Origin: Tethya wilhelma
Taxonomy: Eukaryota; Porifera; Demospongiae; Tethyida; Tethyidae
Direction of reading: 5' to 3'
Assembly (NCBI GenBank): GCA_964030475.1
Contig: CAXIPT010000005.1
Span: 2,165,164 to 2,229,163 of the forward strand
DNA: 64,000 nucleotides
The notes under the pieces were generated by a model. It ran no database searches. It saw only the letters and a list, made by a program, of their open reading frames with translations, and was not told where the DNA came from. This document shows, piece after piece, positions 13,217-24,300 of the stretch (positions are counted from its first letter, which is position 1; the number at the start of each line of letters is the position of its first letter). A program made the position numbers and the translations under genes.

Positions 13217-13581
13217 CAGTGGCGTAGCCAGGGGGGGACTAGGGGGGCGCTTGCCCCCCCTTTTTTCAGTCGCGAAATTTACGCTTTGGTATTATAATGC
13301 GCCATTCTTTCGTGCACTTACTTTAGCAACGCTGCTTAGCAGTCATCTTTGGCCAGAATTCAATACAAAACAACTTTTAAAAGCTTTCTTTTTGCTGCTA
13401 CAAAGCTTTAGAGAGCGTTCGATCTAGCGAGCGCGCGTGCTGCGGTTCAATTTAATGAATGGGAGGGGCTAAAATTAGCTAATTAAGTGGGTGTAGTTTC
13501 CGGTCGCACAAAATTTCCGGCGCGCTTCGCGCGCAATATTTTTATTGCTCCCTCTTTTCTAAAATCCTGGCTACGCCACTG
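13217..13581. mobile_element. MITE with 5-bp target duplication, CAGTGGCGTA family, copy 1
   Basis: Perfect inverted ends CAGTGGCGTAGCCAGG and CCTGGCTACGCCACTG. Flanked by CGAAG on both sides (13212-13216 and 13582-13586). Length 365 bp. Relatives at 22127-22487 and 46842-46879, and a truncated one ending near 38966. CAGTGG ends suggest a hAT-related source; a 5-bp duplication is unusual for hAT, so the superfamily is left open. Confidence 0.88.
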
Positions 13582-13654
13582 CGAAGGGTAAGTTCAGGCT
13601 CGTCTGTGCTTGTACTGCCTCTTTATTTGTGTATTCTCATTTTCTTTCTTAGTT

Positions 13655-14806
13655 ATGGCCTCGAGATCAAAACCTCCTAGGCCTAAGGCACCGAAAACAT
13701 TGAGTCGCCGAAAGCTTTGGAGCGACGAAAGTATGGATGCAGCAGTAAAGTATGTGAATGATGGAAATGGTTTGAGAGAGGCCTCAAGGTTATACAATAT
13801 CCCAGTTGAAACCCTACGAAGACGTGTCACTGGTTCGGTAAGAATGGGTTGCAAGCCTGGTCCAGCAACTGTCCTAACGGAAGACCAGGAGGACCAGTTG
13901 GCTAGGTATATCATTCAAATGGCCGATATGGGGTATGGTCTTACAAGACAAGATGTAATGCATATGGCCTTTATAATAGCTGAGAAGTGTCGTATGAAAC
14001 ACCCGTTTAAAGAAGAGAAGGCTGGCCGTGCATGGTACGATGGATTTATGTCACGCCACAAGAACCTCACCATTCGTAGCCCCCAGTCACTTTCTTACTG
14101 TCGTGCTTTTTTTGCTACAAAGGAAACCATCGAAGATTTTTTCGGCAAGCTTGGTTCTATCTATGGAAGACTCAACTTGATATCAAAACCGGTACAAATC
14201 TACAATACTGATGAAACGGGTGTTACAATAGTCCACAAACCAGGCAAGGTGGTAGCTGAGTTAGGAAAGAAACATGTATACTCGATAACGTCAGCTGAAA
14301 GAGGCAAAACGCATACGATTGTATCTTGCGTCTCAGCATCTGGTCACACAATACCCCCCATGATGATTTATCCGAGAAAACAAGCAGTCCCAGATCATTT
14401 CAAAGAAGGTGCGGTGCCAAATACCTTGTTTAAGACATCACCTAATGGTTGGATCAACCAAGACTTATTTCTTGAGTGGTTCAATTTTTTTCTTCAAAAC
14501 ATTCCTCCAGCGAGACCGGTCCTACTCCTACAAGATGGACATGCTTCTCACATATCAATTGAGTTAATCGAGAAAGCTCGTGAAAATCAGGTTCATCTTC
14601 TCTGCTTGCCATCACACTCGACACATTTACTTCAACCACTTGATGTGGGTGTTTTCAAGTCGTTCAAAACCAATTTTTCCAAGGCCTGCCATGCTTACAT
14701 TTCTAAAAANGACTCTGCTCGAGGCTTACTTCCTTCCTTTAGGGAGCTCCTGGATCAACTTATTAAATCTTCCAGATATCAGTCATCTTTTATCCTCGCC
14801 ACCTAA
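13655..14806 (+). mobile_element. pogo/Tigger-like DDE transposase, 3'-truncated
   Basis: Open frame of about 384 residues from MASRSKPPRPK. Residues about 20-60 form a psq-type helix-turn-helix (LREASRLYNIPVETLRRRVTG). Next comes a CENP-B-like DNA-binding segment (GYGLTRQDVMHMA, WYDGFMSRHKNLTIRSPQS). The DDE_1 catalytic core follows: YNTDETGV (first Asp), LLLQDGHASHIS (second Asp) and LQPLDVGVFKSFK (third Asp). The N at 14710 marks the place where the frame stops looking like a transposase; the following 30 residues read as LINE in another frame. The usual C-terminal region is missing, so this is a truncated copy. Pogo transposases cut and paste with TA target sites; no terminal repeats were found. 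Confidence 0.88.
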
Positions 14807-15400
14807 ACAACACATATGGAAAAGGTTGACTAAGAAGCAACTAGAGATTCAGTCATATCTTATACCTTTGCTGATGACTGTGAGGACTATCAGATAAGTG
14901 AGTGTGATCTCTCTCCGGGTATACCGACTAACCTCTGGCTCTATACTGTTGGCGATCCCATGCATACGAAGAAGTCTAACTTTCGGTTGAGACTTCTGCT
15001 TGGTTGCGGTGGTCTGGAGGATGACTGCTCCAGATTTAGGAGTCGCTCTGGCAACAATGATAAGGCAGGGTGACCTGACCTGCAAGCTCTGCTTTGCTCC
15101 ACTGGAGGACGCCCATCACTTCATTAGCTGCTGTCCTGCATTGAACTCAAAACGCCTCGCTCTTTTGGCTGCAGCTCCGCCCTCAATTGATCAACTATCT
15201 CACAACAGAGATCTCACAAATTCCGGACTACATCACGTGCCCCCACTCCTTCTCTGACGCCATACTAGGGGTAAACTGGATAGAGTGTAAAGAAGTGCAA
15301 AAGTTCTGTATTGACTTCTTATGTGATCTTAGAGCCTATAGAATTGAACTGCTCACTGAACTAAACATTGTGGCCCTGTAACGACTATTGGGCAACTCTC
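14711..15400 (+). mobile_element. LINE 3' fragment (reverse-transcriptase C-terminal part)
   Basis: Frameshifted coding remnants include SHLLSSPPKQHIWKRLTKKQ and then CKLCFAPLEDAHHFISCCP, a C-x2-C...H...C zinc-knuckle typical of the C-terminus of CR1/Jockey-type LINE ORF2. It ends with FCIDFLCDLRAYRIELL. It abuts the transposase at the N at 14710, so it is either inserted into the pogo copy or joined by the assembly. Confidence 0.65.
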
Positions 15401-15467
15401 CTTGATTGGAGGCAAAAAAGAAGAAGGTCATTGGTAAAGGTCGTCCAAGATTATGCTCGTTGTCGAC

Positions 15468-15565
15468 ATGACCAGTTTGGACCGGTTTCACTGCGGTTTT
15501 GACCAGTTTGAGTGCTGGACCAGTTTTAACCAGTTCAGTGACCAGTTTTGAGCAGTTTTGGTGAC
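15468..15565. repeat. Degenerate GACCAGTTTTG minisatellite
   Basis: Several imperfect copies of GACCAGTTTTG with related spacers. Confidence 0.7.
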
Positions 15566-16629
15566 TTTTCTTGAGAGTTGAAAGTGTCATTTTGCGAGTT
15601 CTTCTTCAGACCTATTGGTTACACTCAAGAAAGCACAGAAACTCACTTTGCAGAGCATTAAACAGAAGACTGAGAAAGATCACAAGTTGGCATGGCCGTA
15701 CCATAACCCCTATCTGAAGTTCAGCTGATTGACTCAATTCCATGCCAACATAATTATGTTTGTTGCTTAAGAAAGGTTATCTGGAACAATCTGATCGATG
15801 CATGTTAGCTTGGCCGATGTAACAATTAAGATCACCTCAAGAAAGAGAAAGCTTTGCAGGATTATGAAACCAGTAATAACAAAATCTTACTTCTCCTTGT
15901 AGTCCTGTCACAAGATCAATGAGCACAAGACAACAGAAATAATAATTGACACTTGATTTCTGCTCCTTACTAGTCTATTGTGTATTATGGATTCGGTTAA
16001 TGTTATTGATACAAGCGGTGTTTTGTTGCTAAAAATAAACATAATGACATTTTGTGACGTATTTTGTTAATACTCAGGTACCACGTTTGGGAACGTTTGC
16101 ATACTACCCCGTGTAATTGTANTAGTCTGTATTTTTTGTTGTGTAGCCGCACTGATTTGAAGTAAAGGACGGATGCATAAAATGATAATTCCTGGCAAAG
16201 GCATAAGAGGTGAGGTACCATACGTGAATATTGTACTAGTTTGTCTTCCAGCAGGCCAATGGCCTATATGACAAAATTACAAAATTAGCTAAAACACAAA
16301 GAGGATAATCTAGCCGCTATATTAGGCAGATGCAAGCATCTTTGGGGCGAGCCTGAGCGCACAGAACTTGGTGGCCAGGTCCAGTTGTATGGCATGCAGG
16401 CATCGTGGAGTTCGCGCCAGCGCTAGTGCGCGCTAGCTATTGCGCAAGTGCATCACGTGTAGTCCTACTTGAACATCTTCCCTTCAGTAGTTTTACTTCT
16501 TAGTTCCTGACGAACCTTTTCTCTCTCCTCCTCTTCAAACCTAACCTTCCATTTTATCTCTTCTTTCATTTCTTCTTCTCTTCTTTTCTTAGCCCGTCGT
16601 GACACCTTGCGAGTCTCCTTTCTTTGTCA
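15566..16629. other. Repeat-rich non-coding spacer
   Basis: Holds a stretch at 16010-16130 that recurs near 35375-35520 (TGACATTTTGTGACG, GGTACCACGTTTG) and an N at 16122. A purine-rich minus-strand stretch at 16500-16640 includes a short ETPDDKERRLAR reading. No gene can be supported. Confidence 0.4.
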
Positions 16630-19600
16630 TCAGGCGTTTCTCTAGCTTTATTGTAATTGTAATTGTAATAATAGCACTCCAAAACAGGAGCAATAGGAAC
16701 AAACAGGGTACATAATAAGCATAAAGTTATAAGATTAAGTAAGTAATAGTAGCTAATGTTTACTAACAGAAAAGTTATGCAGTACACATAAAGTAAATCT
16801 CATCGGCTAGGTGTCTATTAATTGAACGGTTTATCCTTGCAGTACATATGAAGTCAGCACACAGCAAATCACCAGCAGAATACTTCTTAACATGTTTAGT
16901 GCCATGAAGGATATTAAAACCAAGAGAGTTGTTAGGGCATCGAGAGCTTTGCAAGAAGAGATCGTGAATGAAAGAAGTATGCTGTAAAGCAGAGGTCAGT
17001 AGGCTTCTAGAACGGGCAAGAACCAGATTGTAGCAGCTCTACAAACTAGCAACTGAGTGCAGGATACCAGTATATGGCAATGACGAGGTAGAGACCATAT
17101 CTTCCTAAGAATGTTGTTAAAAGAAACTTCAAGGTATTTCAGTTTAGGAGAAGAGAGATTCCAAAGTGACGAACCATACAAGGATAAGCAGAAGCTGGAA
17201 AATAGATGGGTCTTGACTAACGGATCGCAGCAGGAGAACAGGTGCAGTACACAGTTGGCTTTACGACACATATCCTTGGTAATAGCAACAATATCATCGT
17301 CATCAGAGAGGTTGAAAGTAAGAATGTGACCAAGATGGGAGGCAGATTTGTGAACAGATAAACATTTACCCAAAAAATGGAACACAGGAGAGAGGTGGTC
17401 AGCAGATTTATAAAATTTGACTAGTTGGGTCTTGTCAGAGTTGAACGGATCAGGTGGTGATTGTGAGCAAAAAGTTGACAGACTTCCAACATTAGTCGCA
17501 AAGCAGAAGGGGAAGGAGCAAGGAGAACAATATCATCAGCATAGCAGACTGCACCAGCAAAATGTTGTCTCCAATAGCAGCCTGCACCACACCTCTCAAG
17601 GTCAGAAAGTAAATCATCAATATAGACTGTGAAGAGAATAGGAGACAACACACCACCTTGGCGAACACCATTGGAAGTTCCAAAGAGGGCTGAAAGATGA
17701 TTGCACCACTTCACTGACAGCTGTTGGGAGGAATACCAGAAAATGAGTAACCTCACAATGAGTGGCGGAAGATTGCGATCAATGAGCTTCTTGAAAAGCA
17801 GAGAGTGATCAACCCGATCAAAGGCCTTACTGGCATCCAAAAAGCATCCATAAACACTAGTGTCCTTCTGAAGGTAGCTATTGATAATGTTCTTGACGAA
17901 ACCAGTGCAAACTGGTCAGCAGAGAAACCAGGCTTGAAGCCGCCAAACTGCAAAGTCGAGGTAGAAAAAGCAGATTGGTACTGAAAAAGTATACACCACT
18001 CAAACACTTTACTCAAAGTGGGGGCCAGAGCAATGGGCCTATAGCTGTCTGAGCAAGGCTAATCCTTACCAGGCTTAGCCACAGGGACAACAATACAATC
18101 ACGAAGAGCAGCTGGAACATAGCTGTGCCTTAACATGCTGGTAAAAAGAACAGAAAGAGGCTCACACAGAATGTCACTGGCATGGAGAAAGTGGTCTGAA
18201 GTGAATGAGGTACCATCATGCCATGTTTACTATGCTTCAGATTGGAGAGAGAGTCCAAAACAACATCAGGTGAGATAAAAGTAGAAGTAACATCAGCACA
18301 TGAGATACTGTTGACAAGATCCATGAGAGATGAACTAGAGTGTGGATCAGAAGAATATGAACCAACTGCATCTGAGTTAAGATTTAAAAGTGAGCCCAGC
18401 TTGGAGGAGAAAATGTTGGCAATGTCAGATGGGGAATTGATACCATCAACTTCAAGTGGTGGAGAGATCCTACTACTAGTAGACTTTGAAAGGCTCTTGA
18501 CCTGTTTCCAGAAGTCTTGTGGACTGCGGTTTCTCAATGAGTGTGCCAGATTTTCTCGTGCAAGATGATCTCGACGACGACGAAGACGCCTGACTTCATA
18601 TTTAAATCTTCTCTTAGAGTTCTTCTTGATCTGAAACAACACTCCAGATTGAGGGCACCCACAGTCAGTCCAAACATTGTGCCAAAATTGTGCAGAGTTC
18701 CTGAGATCAGCAGCAGATCGGCTCCAACCAGGAAGACGAGATTTACGACTTCCTCCAGAATGATGTACTGGAAGACAAGCATCAGAGGCTGTGCAGATAG
18801 AATTAAATAACTGTTCACAGTAATCATCAATAATGGAGCGATGCTTGGAACAGGAGGGGTCCACACAGTTGACGACATCAGAGTGAAGAGTAGGGAGGAT
18901 AGAGGAGGGAAAATGACAGTAAGCAGAGGACTCTACTTCAGTTACCTTAGACCAGTTAACAGAACGTTGATTAGGATTAACAGAATTATGTAAGACATGA
19001 TGAGATGAGGAACACAAAGAGAGAGAAAAAGATGATGGAAAATTAAAAGTACAGTGAAGAGAAAGATGATCAGAAAAATTAACAGCAGAATCTTGAGTAA
19101 AGACATTAGAGAAAAGATTGGAAAAGTTTGAGGAAGTTAAAACATGATCAATAGAGGAAACTGAGCTGAAATCATCATTATGATAAGTGTATTTGATATT
19201 GAAGTGGCAGTCAATGGCAGTAAGGTTATGAGAAGACATAAAAGAAGTAAGGTTAGAATAGTTAGAACAGGGACGTGAGAAATCAACATTGAAGTCACCA
19301 ACAATAATAACATTGTCAAATACTTCACCAGAAATAATGCCATCTAATTCACAGATACATTCAGAGAAAGCTTGTTGGGAGGCAGCAGTAGAATAGTCAG
19401 TAGGAAGATAAACACAAATTAATAGAATGACAAAAGGAGTGTCAACAGAATTATGTAAAGTTAGTGAGAGAGCACATAGTCTCTTAGAGTTAGTGTGAAT
19501 TCTACGAAGAAAAGGTGAAAGTGATTTGCGAAAAATAATACCACAGCCACCATAAGGGCGACCCAGTACGACTTCAGATGAGTCCATACCACTAATACCA

Positions 19601-19720
19601 AAAGAACAAAAATCAGATGACAAAGTATTCAAAACATCAAGATGATCATGAAAAAGCCAATGCTCATGAATAAAACAAATATGACAGGATTGAAGAAGAG
19701 ATTTAGTGTAAGTATGAGTT
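16630..19720 (-). mobile_element. Non-LTR retrotransposon (LINE), 5'-truncated and frameshifted
   Basis: Read 5' to 3' on the minus strand. The apurinic endonuclease starts mid-domain at about 19700 (CFIHEHWLFHDHL), with VIIVGDFNVDF, SSIDHVLTS and NFSDHLSLHC motifs. A basic linker and the reverse transcriptase follow. RT motifs are MDASKAFDRVDH (A), SNGVRQGGVLSPILFTVYID (B) and CYADDIVLLAPS (C). A stop lies just after VPVAKPGKD (about 18060) and frames shift at 17.8-18.1 kb and about 17.4 kb, so it is dead. The longest intact frame is 18130-19632. The 3' end is a short TTACAA repeat (about 16645-16665), as in CR1/L2-like LINEs. Family not decided. Opposite in direction to the LINE piece at 14711. 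Confidence 0.9.
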
Positions 19721-21386
19721 TACGCTATTAAAATTTACGTACAGAACACGTACAGAACATGGCTGTCCACGCTTCGACTTCTTCATCGTCAGAGTCCAGT
19801 AAGTTACTAGAGCCGTAGTTTATCTGTTAGAACTGTTTTGGACGTTTTTATTAACCACAATATTCATCACGTGCGCCTTACGTATTGTCCGCACACATTT
19901 TGTGGAGAGTAATACAAAGTTCGATACTCTCTTCCCTTGCCTGATTATGTACTCTTGCTCCAACAAATACTAAGGCTTTCCTAGAATTGTAATCAAATTA
20001 TTAAACTCATGTAATTAACCAATGACAGCTAGCTGTAATTAAGCCGTGCGTAGCACGTGCAGCGGATTACGGTAGTCGTTTTGTGTGTGTGTGTGTGTCT
20101 GTCTGTCTGTTACTAGATTATCTGAAGAATGGCAGCTTTATGGTCCAAACGGAAGGTACTTACGTTCATGAATCGAAATTATCTAGAAATTTGTTGTGTA
20201 GAATCTTGCAAAACGTTGTAGTTTCTGAGATTTGAGGCTTTTGTGCTTCTCTGAGTGCTTAGCTTCGAAACCGCACCCATTAATCCCGCCTGTGTAGTGT
20301 GCGTTATCTAGAAACAGTCTGCATGGACTCCTAGAAGGACTTTAGTTTGGCTGGCTTAGCTGCTTAGACACGTAAGTAACTCATTGATCGCAAATTGAAT
20401 ATAGTGAGATAATACTTTGTGTAGAAGTATCCATCATAGTAAGTTAGTTCAGTGTGTGTTTTGACTTTTGTATCAAATTATGCCTGTCTAGCTGACTGGC
20501 CCGAGCATCACTGAGCCATGCAGATAGCTAGCTACAGCTGAGCATTCAATTTGCAAGTACTACAAGTATCAAAAGTATATTCAATGAATTTCTAAACAGG
20601 GGTTTAAATATTATAACTAGGCTAACCACAGCTTACTGTATATCAGTAGGCTAGAATTTGCTAGCCCTGGCTGACACCTCTCTGTGGACTGTGCTGGTTC
20701 ATAGATCACGCATACATGTTTAGTTGTGCATGCTAGTTGAGTGCACCGAGGCTTATGCACCTTGGTGGGCATGTTACACACTCACTAGATCTGGTAGTGT
20801 AGTCTCTGCTGCCTGCACAATCAGTGTCCCAGTTCTTCTTCAAAGAAGCTTAGCTGTTTACTCGAACACACACACACATATTAAACATGCAAAGCTGCAT
20901 GCCTGACTTGACATGTACTCATCTCACTAAACAACAGAAATGGAAACCAGAAGCACACTATCTAGATACATAAATATCTATAATCGACATTACAAAAAAA
21001 AAAAAAAAAGGGAAGAGGGTCAACTTAGACAAAATTTGTTCACTCATGCAGGATCTGGTATATTAATATCTATATCTACTAATTAATGAAAAGTATAATT
21101 ATATGAAAGGCTACTGTAAAGCCAGAAATGTATAGGCACAATCATCAAATTTAAATTCCTCGGTTTTTCTAGTTTTCATTCTATGGAGCAAATAGTCAAT
21201 TTCAAAGCTTATTGTCAAAATTTAATATACAGCTATATCAATAGTATTTTGTGGGCAAACGTGTGGAGGCATCGCATTATGAATCACATGGTTGTATGCA
21301 GTTCAGTGACATATTAAACTTATACAACAGGAAACTATTATTACAAAATAATTAGCTACTCATATGGAAAATAGAATCATTAGGGG
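19721..21386. other. Region 3' of gene C, partly duplicated at 30.2-31.0 kb
   Basis: No coding exon seen. From about 19960 to 21386 blocks match 30215-30970 in inverted orientation (for example CCTAGAATTGTAATCAAATT, CAGTTCTTCTTCAAAGAAGC and CTAGATCTGGTAGTG). These are the gene C 3' flank and probably its 3' UTR. Contains a TG/CTGT simple repeat at 20085-20112 and an A-run at 20994-21009. Confidence 0.7.
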
Positions 21387-24300
21387 TCAATACTTAGTCT
21401 CAACTACTGTCAAATTAGTTTGAGGCTGAATATCGATTTGAATATTTGCAGCAACATCATCAGTTTGAATAGTAGTAGCCTATAGAAAATTAAATAAATA
21501 AAGATGGAAATGGGTAACTATCATAGATTATGCTCGGTAAATCTGTGAGATACTCGACTATATATTATATCGTCACATTCTAAAACAGGCAAAAAAAAGA
21601 TTCTTCCTTTTTTAAAGTGTTAACTTGAAAGAAGTGGCCCGACTATAAAGGACAGCATAATTTATACTAACCAGGGGCTTCCCAAATGCTCCAATATCAA
21701 GGTAGCCAGCCATGGACTCCAACCATAGTGAGAGCCTCTCAACCACAGCTGAGAACGTTGGTCTGTTCTTGGAATCAGCTTCCCAGCAGTTCAACATGAA
21801 AGTATACCTACAACATATTAAGTGCATGCATATACATACAAGATTACAAAAGGTTCTGGTGCATGCATGTGTATGGTAGGACAAATGATTCCTATACATT
21901 TCAGCAGTGCAAGCTTCATTCACTGGTTTTTCCATCCTGTATCCACTCTCCAACAAGGATGGAAGCTGAGAAGGGTTATCACCAGCATAGGGGGTCTTAC
22001 CACCACTGAAAATCTCCCAACAAGTCACTCCATATGCCCACTGTAGAGGGTTGAACGAAAGGTGCATAACTATACATGTATATACTATTTCATCCTGTTA
22101 ATAAAATTAATAGAGTGGGTATATATCAGTGGCGTATCTAGCATGGTGCTCAGGGTGCTCAAGCATCCCCCTAGCTCAGAAAATAATGACATCATCGCTT
22201 AAAAGCAGCGCTCAAGACAAATGCAGTTCACTGAATTTTGCTTGAAATGGATAAAATATAAGCTGATAAGACTTATTGACTTTCAAGAGTGAAATTTTAC
22301 ATAAGATTGGAGAAAAGGCCGAAAAAACTGCAGAACGCAGTGCCATCTCCAGTGCGATCACATTAATAATTATTAATAATTTTGCTCACGTAACCCAAAA
22401 GTGGGCATGGCTACCCCAAAATTTTCGGGCGCTCTGCGCCCACATAGTATCAGCACCCCCATAACTGAAATTCTGGATATGCCACTGTATATATGTACTG
22501 TATAGCTAGAAATTTTCGAGAACTACGGTATAACTGAATTTTGCTGTTTGGGCTAAAATATTACTCTTCAAAAATTTCTGGCTATATATGGTATACTTTG
22601 AGGTTCAATAGGAATTAAGGTCGAAGATCACAATATCGTGACGAATTAACACTAGACATTATACTCACCACATCAGTCTTCTCAGAAAACACATAGTCCA
22701 TCAAACTCTCTGGGGCCAACCACTTCACTGGTAACTTGAGGGCAACCCCTTTGTCTTGTCTAAAGTAATCCTTGGTTTCCAGCTGTTCAGCTAGGCCAAA
22801 ATCAGCCACCTTAATAACATAGTTTATGTCAATCCTATGGTAATACAAAAAAATGTCATTCACTGAGATAAGTTAAAACTGGACTTCCTTACATGCAGTT
22901 CCTAGCGGCAAGATCTCTGTGTACAAACTTCTTGCTGGCTAGATATTCCATTCCTTTGGCAACTTGAATGCACATATCAAGAAGACGCTTCATGGCAATA
23001 CTTCTCTGTATTCGAACATGAGAGTATAGTGCATGGTATAAAGATTTTTTCAGTTTTTGTACTACTATTATAGACCTTTTCCACGCGCACGGGAAAGTAG
23101 TGCGAAACAAGTGGAAGTGACGTTTTTTGACACACTATGACACAGGCCACGCCCATTGGTGGGCAAGCGAATGGAATTTTGTACAGGCTGACACTGGAGG
23201 CTAAGTTTAGCGCAAGCTAAAGAGCCTTCTACTGGAAATAGAAGCAGCAAGCCAGATAAAACATGGAGAAGGGTCCATACAAACTTCAAATAGTAACAAA
23301 TCTGAGAAAATAGCATCACCTTACGTAAAAAATATAGCATGCAATAGCCACCATGAACTGGACTTACTCGTGTTTCAGACATATACAAACATTTTGAGTG
23401 AGCCAACGAGAGTTTTTAGTGAAGTATGAGTTAGTCTGCAATTACCTGAGAAGCTGGCTGAAGCATCCTTCCTCACTGAAGTGCTCTTTTCAAGCTTAGC
23501 AGTATCACTACTGTACAAATTTGCCCACCAAGGGGCGTGTCTTTTGTCACAATTCGTCATAATACGTCATGCATCTCATTAAAAAATCGCTACTGTTCCC
23601 GCGTGGAAAAGGTCTATAAAGGTACCAAGTCTCCATCAGGGTTTTCCCCAGAGATGACTAGTGAACCTCTTTCTTTCTTGAGGTAAGCCAGCAGGGAGCC
23701 ATTGATCATGAATGGCATGACAAGGTAGGGAGAAGGCCCTCCATCCATACAAACACCAGTCAACTTGAGGACATGAGGATGATCAAACTGCTGCATCTTC
23801 AGACACTCCTTCAGCAATCCTTTCACCAGTGTCTTGTCTAGGAAACCTGTTGATGATAACATAAATGTCTATTGCCATAAAGTCTAAAAAAAAAACCTAA
23901 TTAACAGCACTTGCACATGCACTTCATAAGTCATGATTGCCTTAGTTGTTACCCTGTTCTAAGGATAGTGCCTGCATCATTTTATTGCCAGGGGAGCTAG
24001 CACAATTTGAGTATAATATATTATGCACATTCCTAAAATCAAGCACACAACATGGAGATAAACTTATACATGAATATTTCAAAAGTCAATCAAGATGATA
24101 CCCCAGCAAAGAAAGGCATACAAAATCATTAAAATAAGTAGAGAAGGTAGGAACTGCCTGACACCAAAAATGTTGACACGACCCTTATCAATGTTTTTCA
24201 TGCCGAGTCTCAATTAAACACCAATCATGAATTTGCTGGGTCAGCAACTGCCATTAGTAAATAAATGCCCAGGCTTTTAATCGGGATAATAATACGGTAG

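Noticed and set aside
18218..18810. Plus-strand frames inside the LINE
   Set aside because: Shadows of the minus-strand endonuclease/RT frame.
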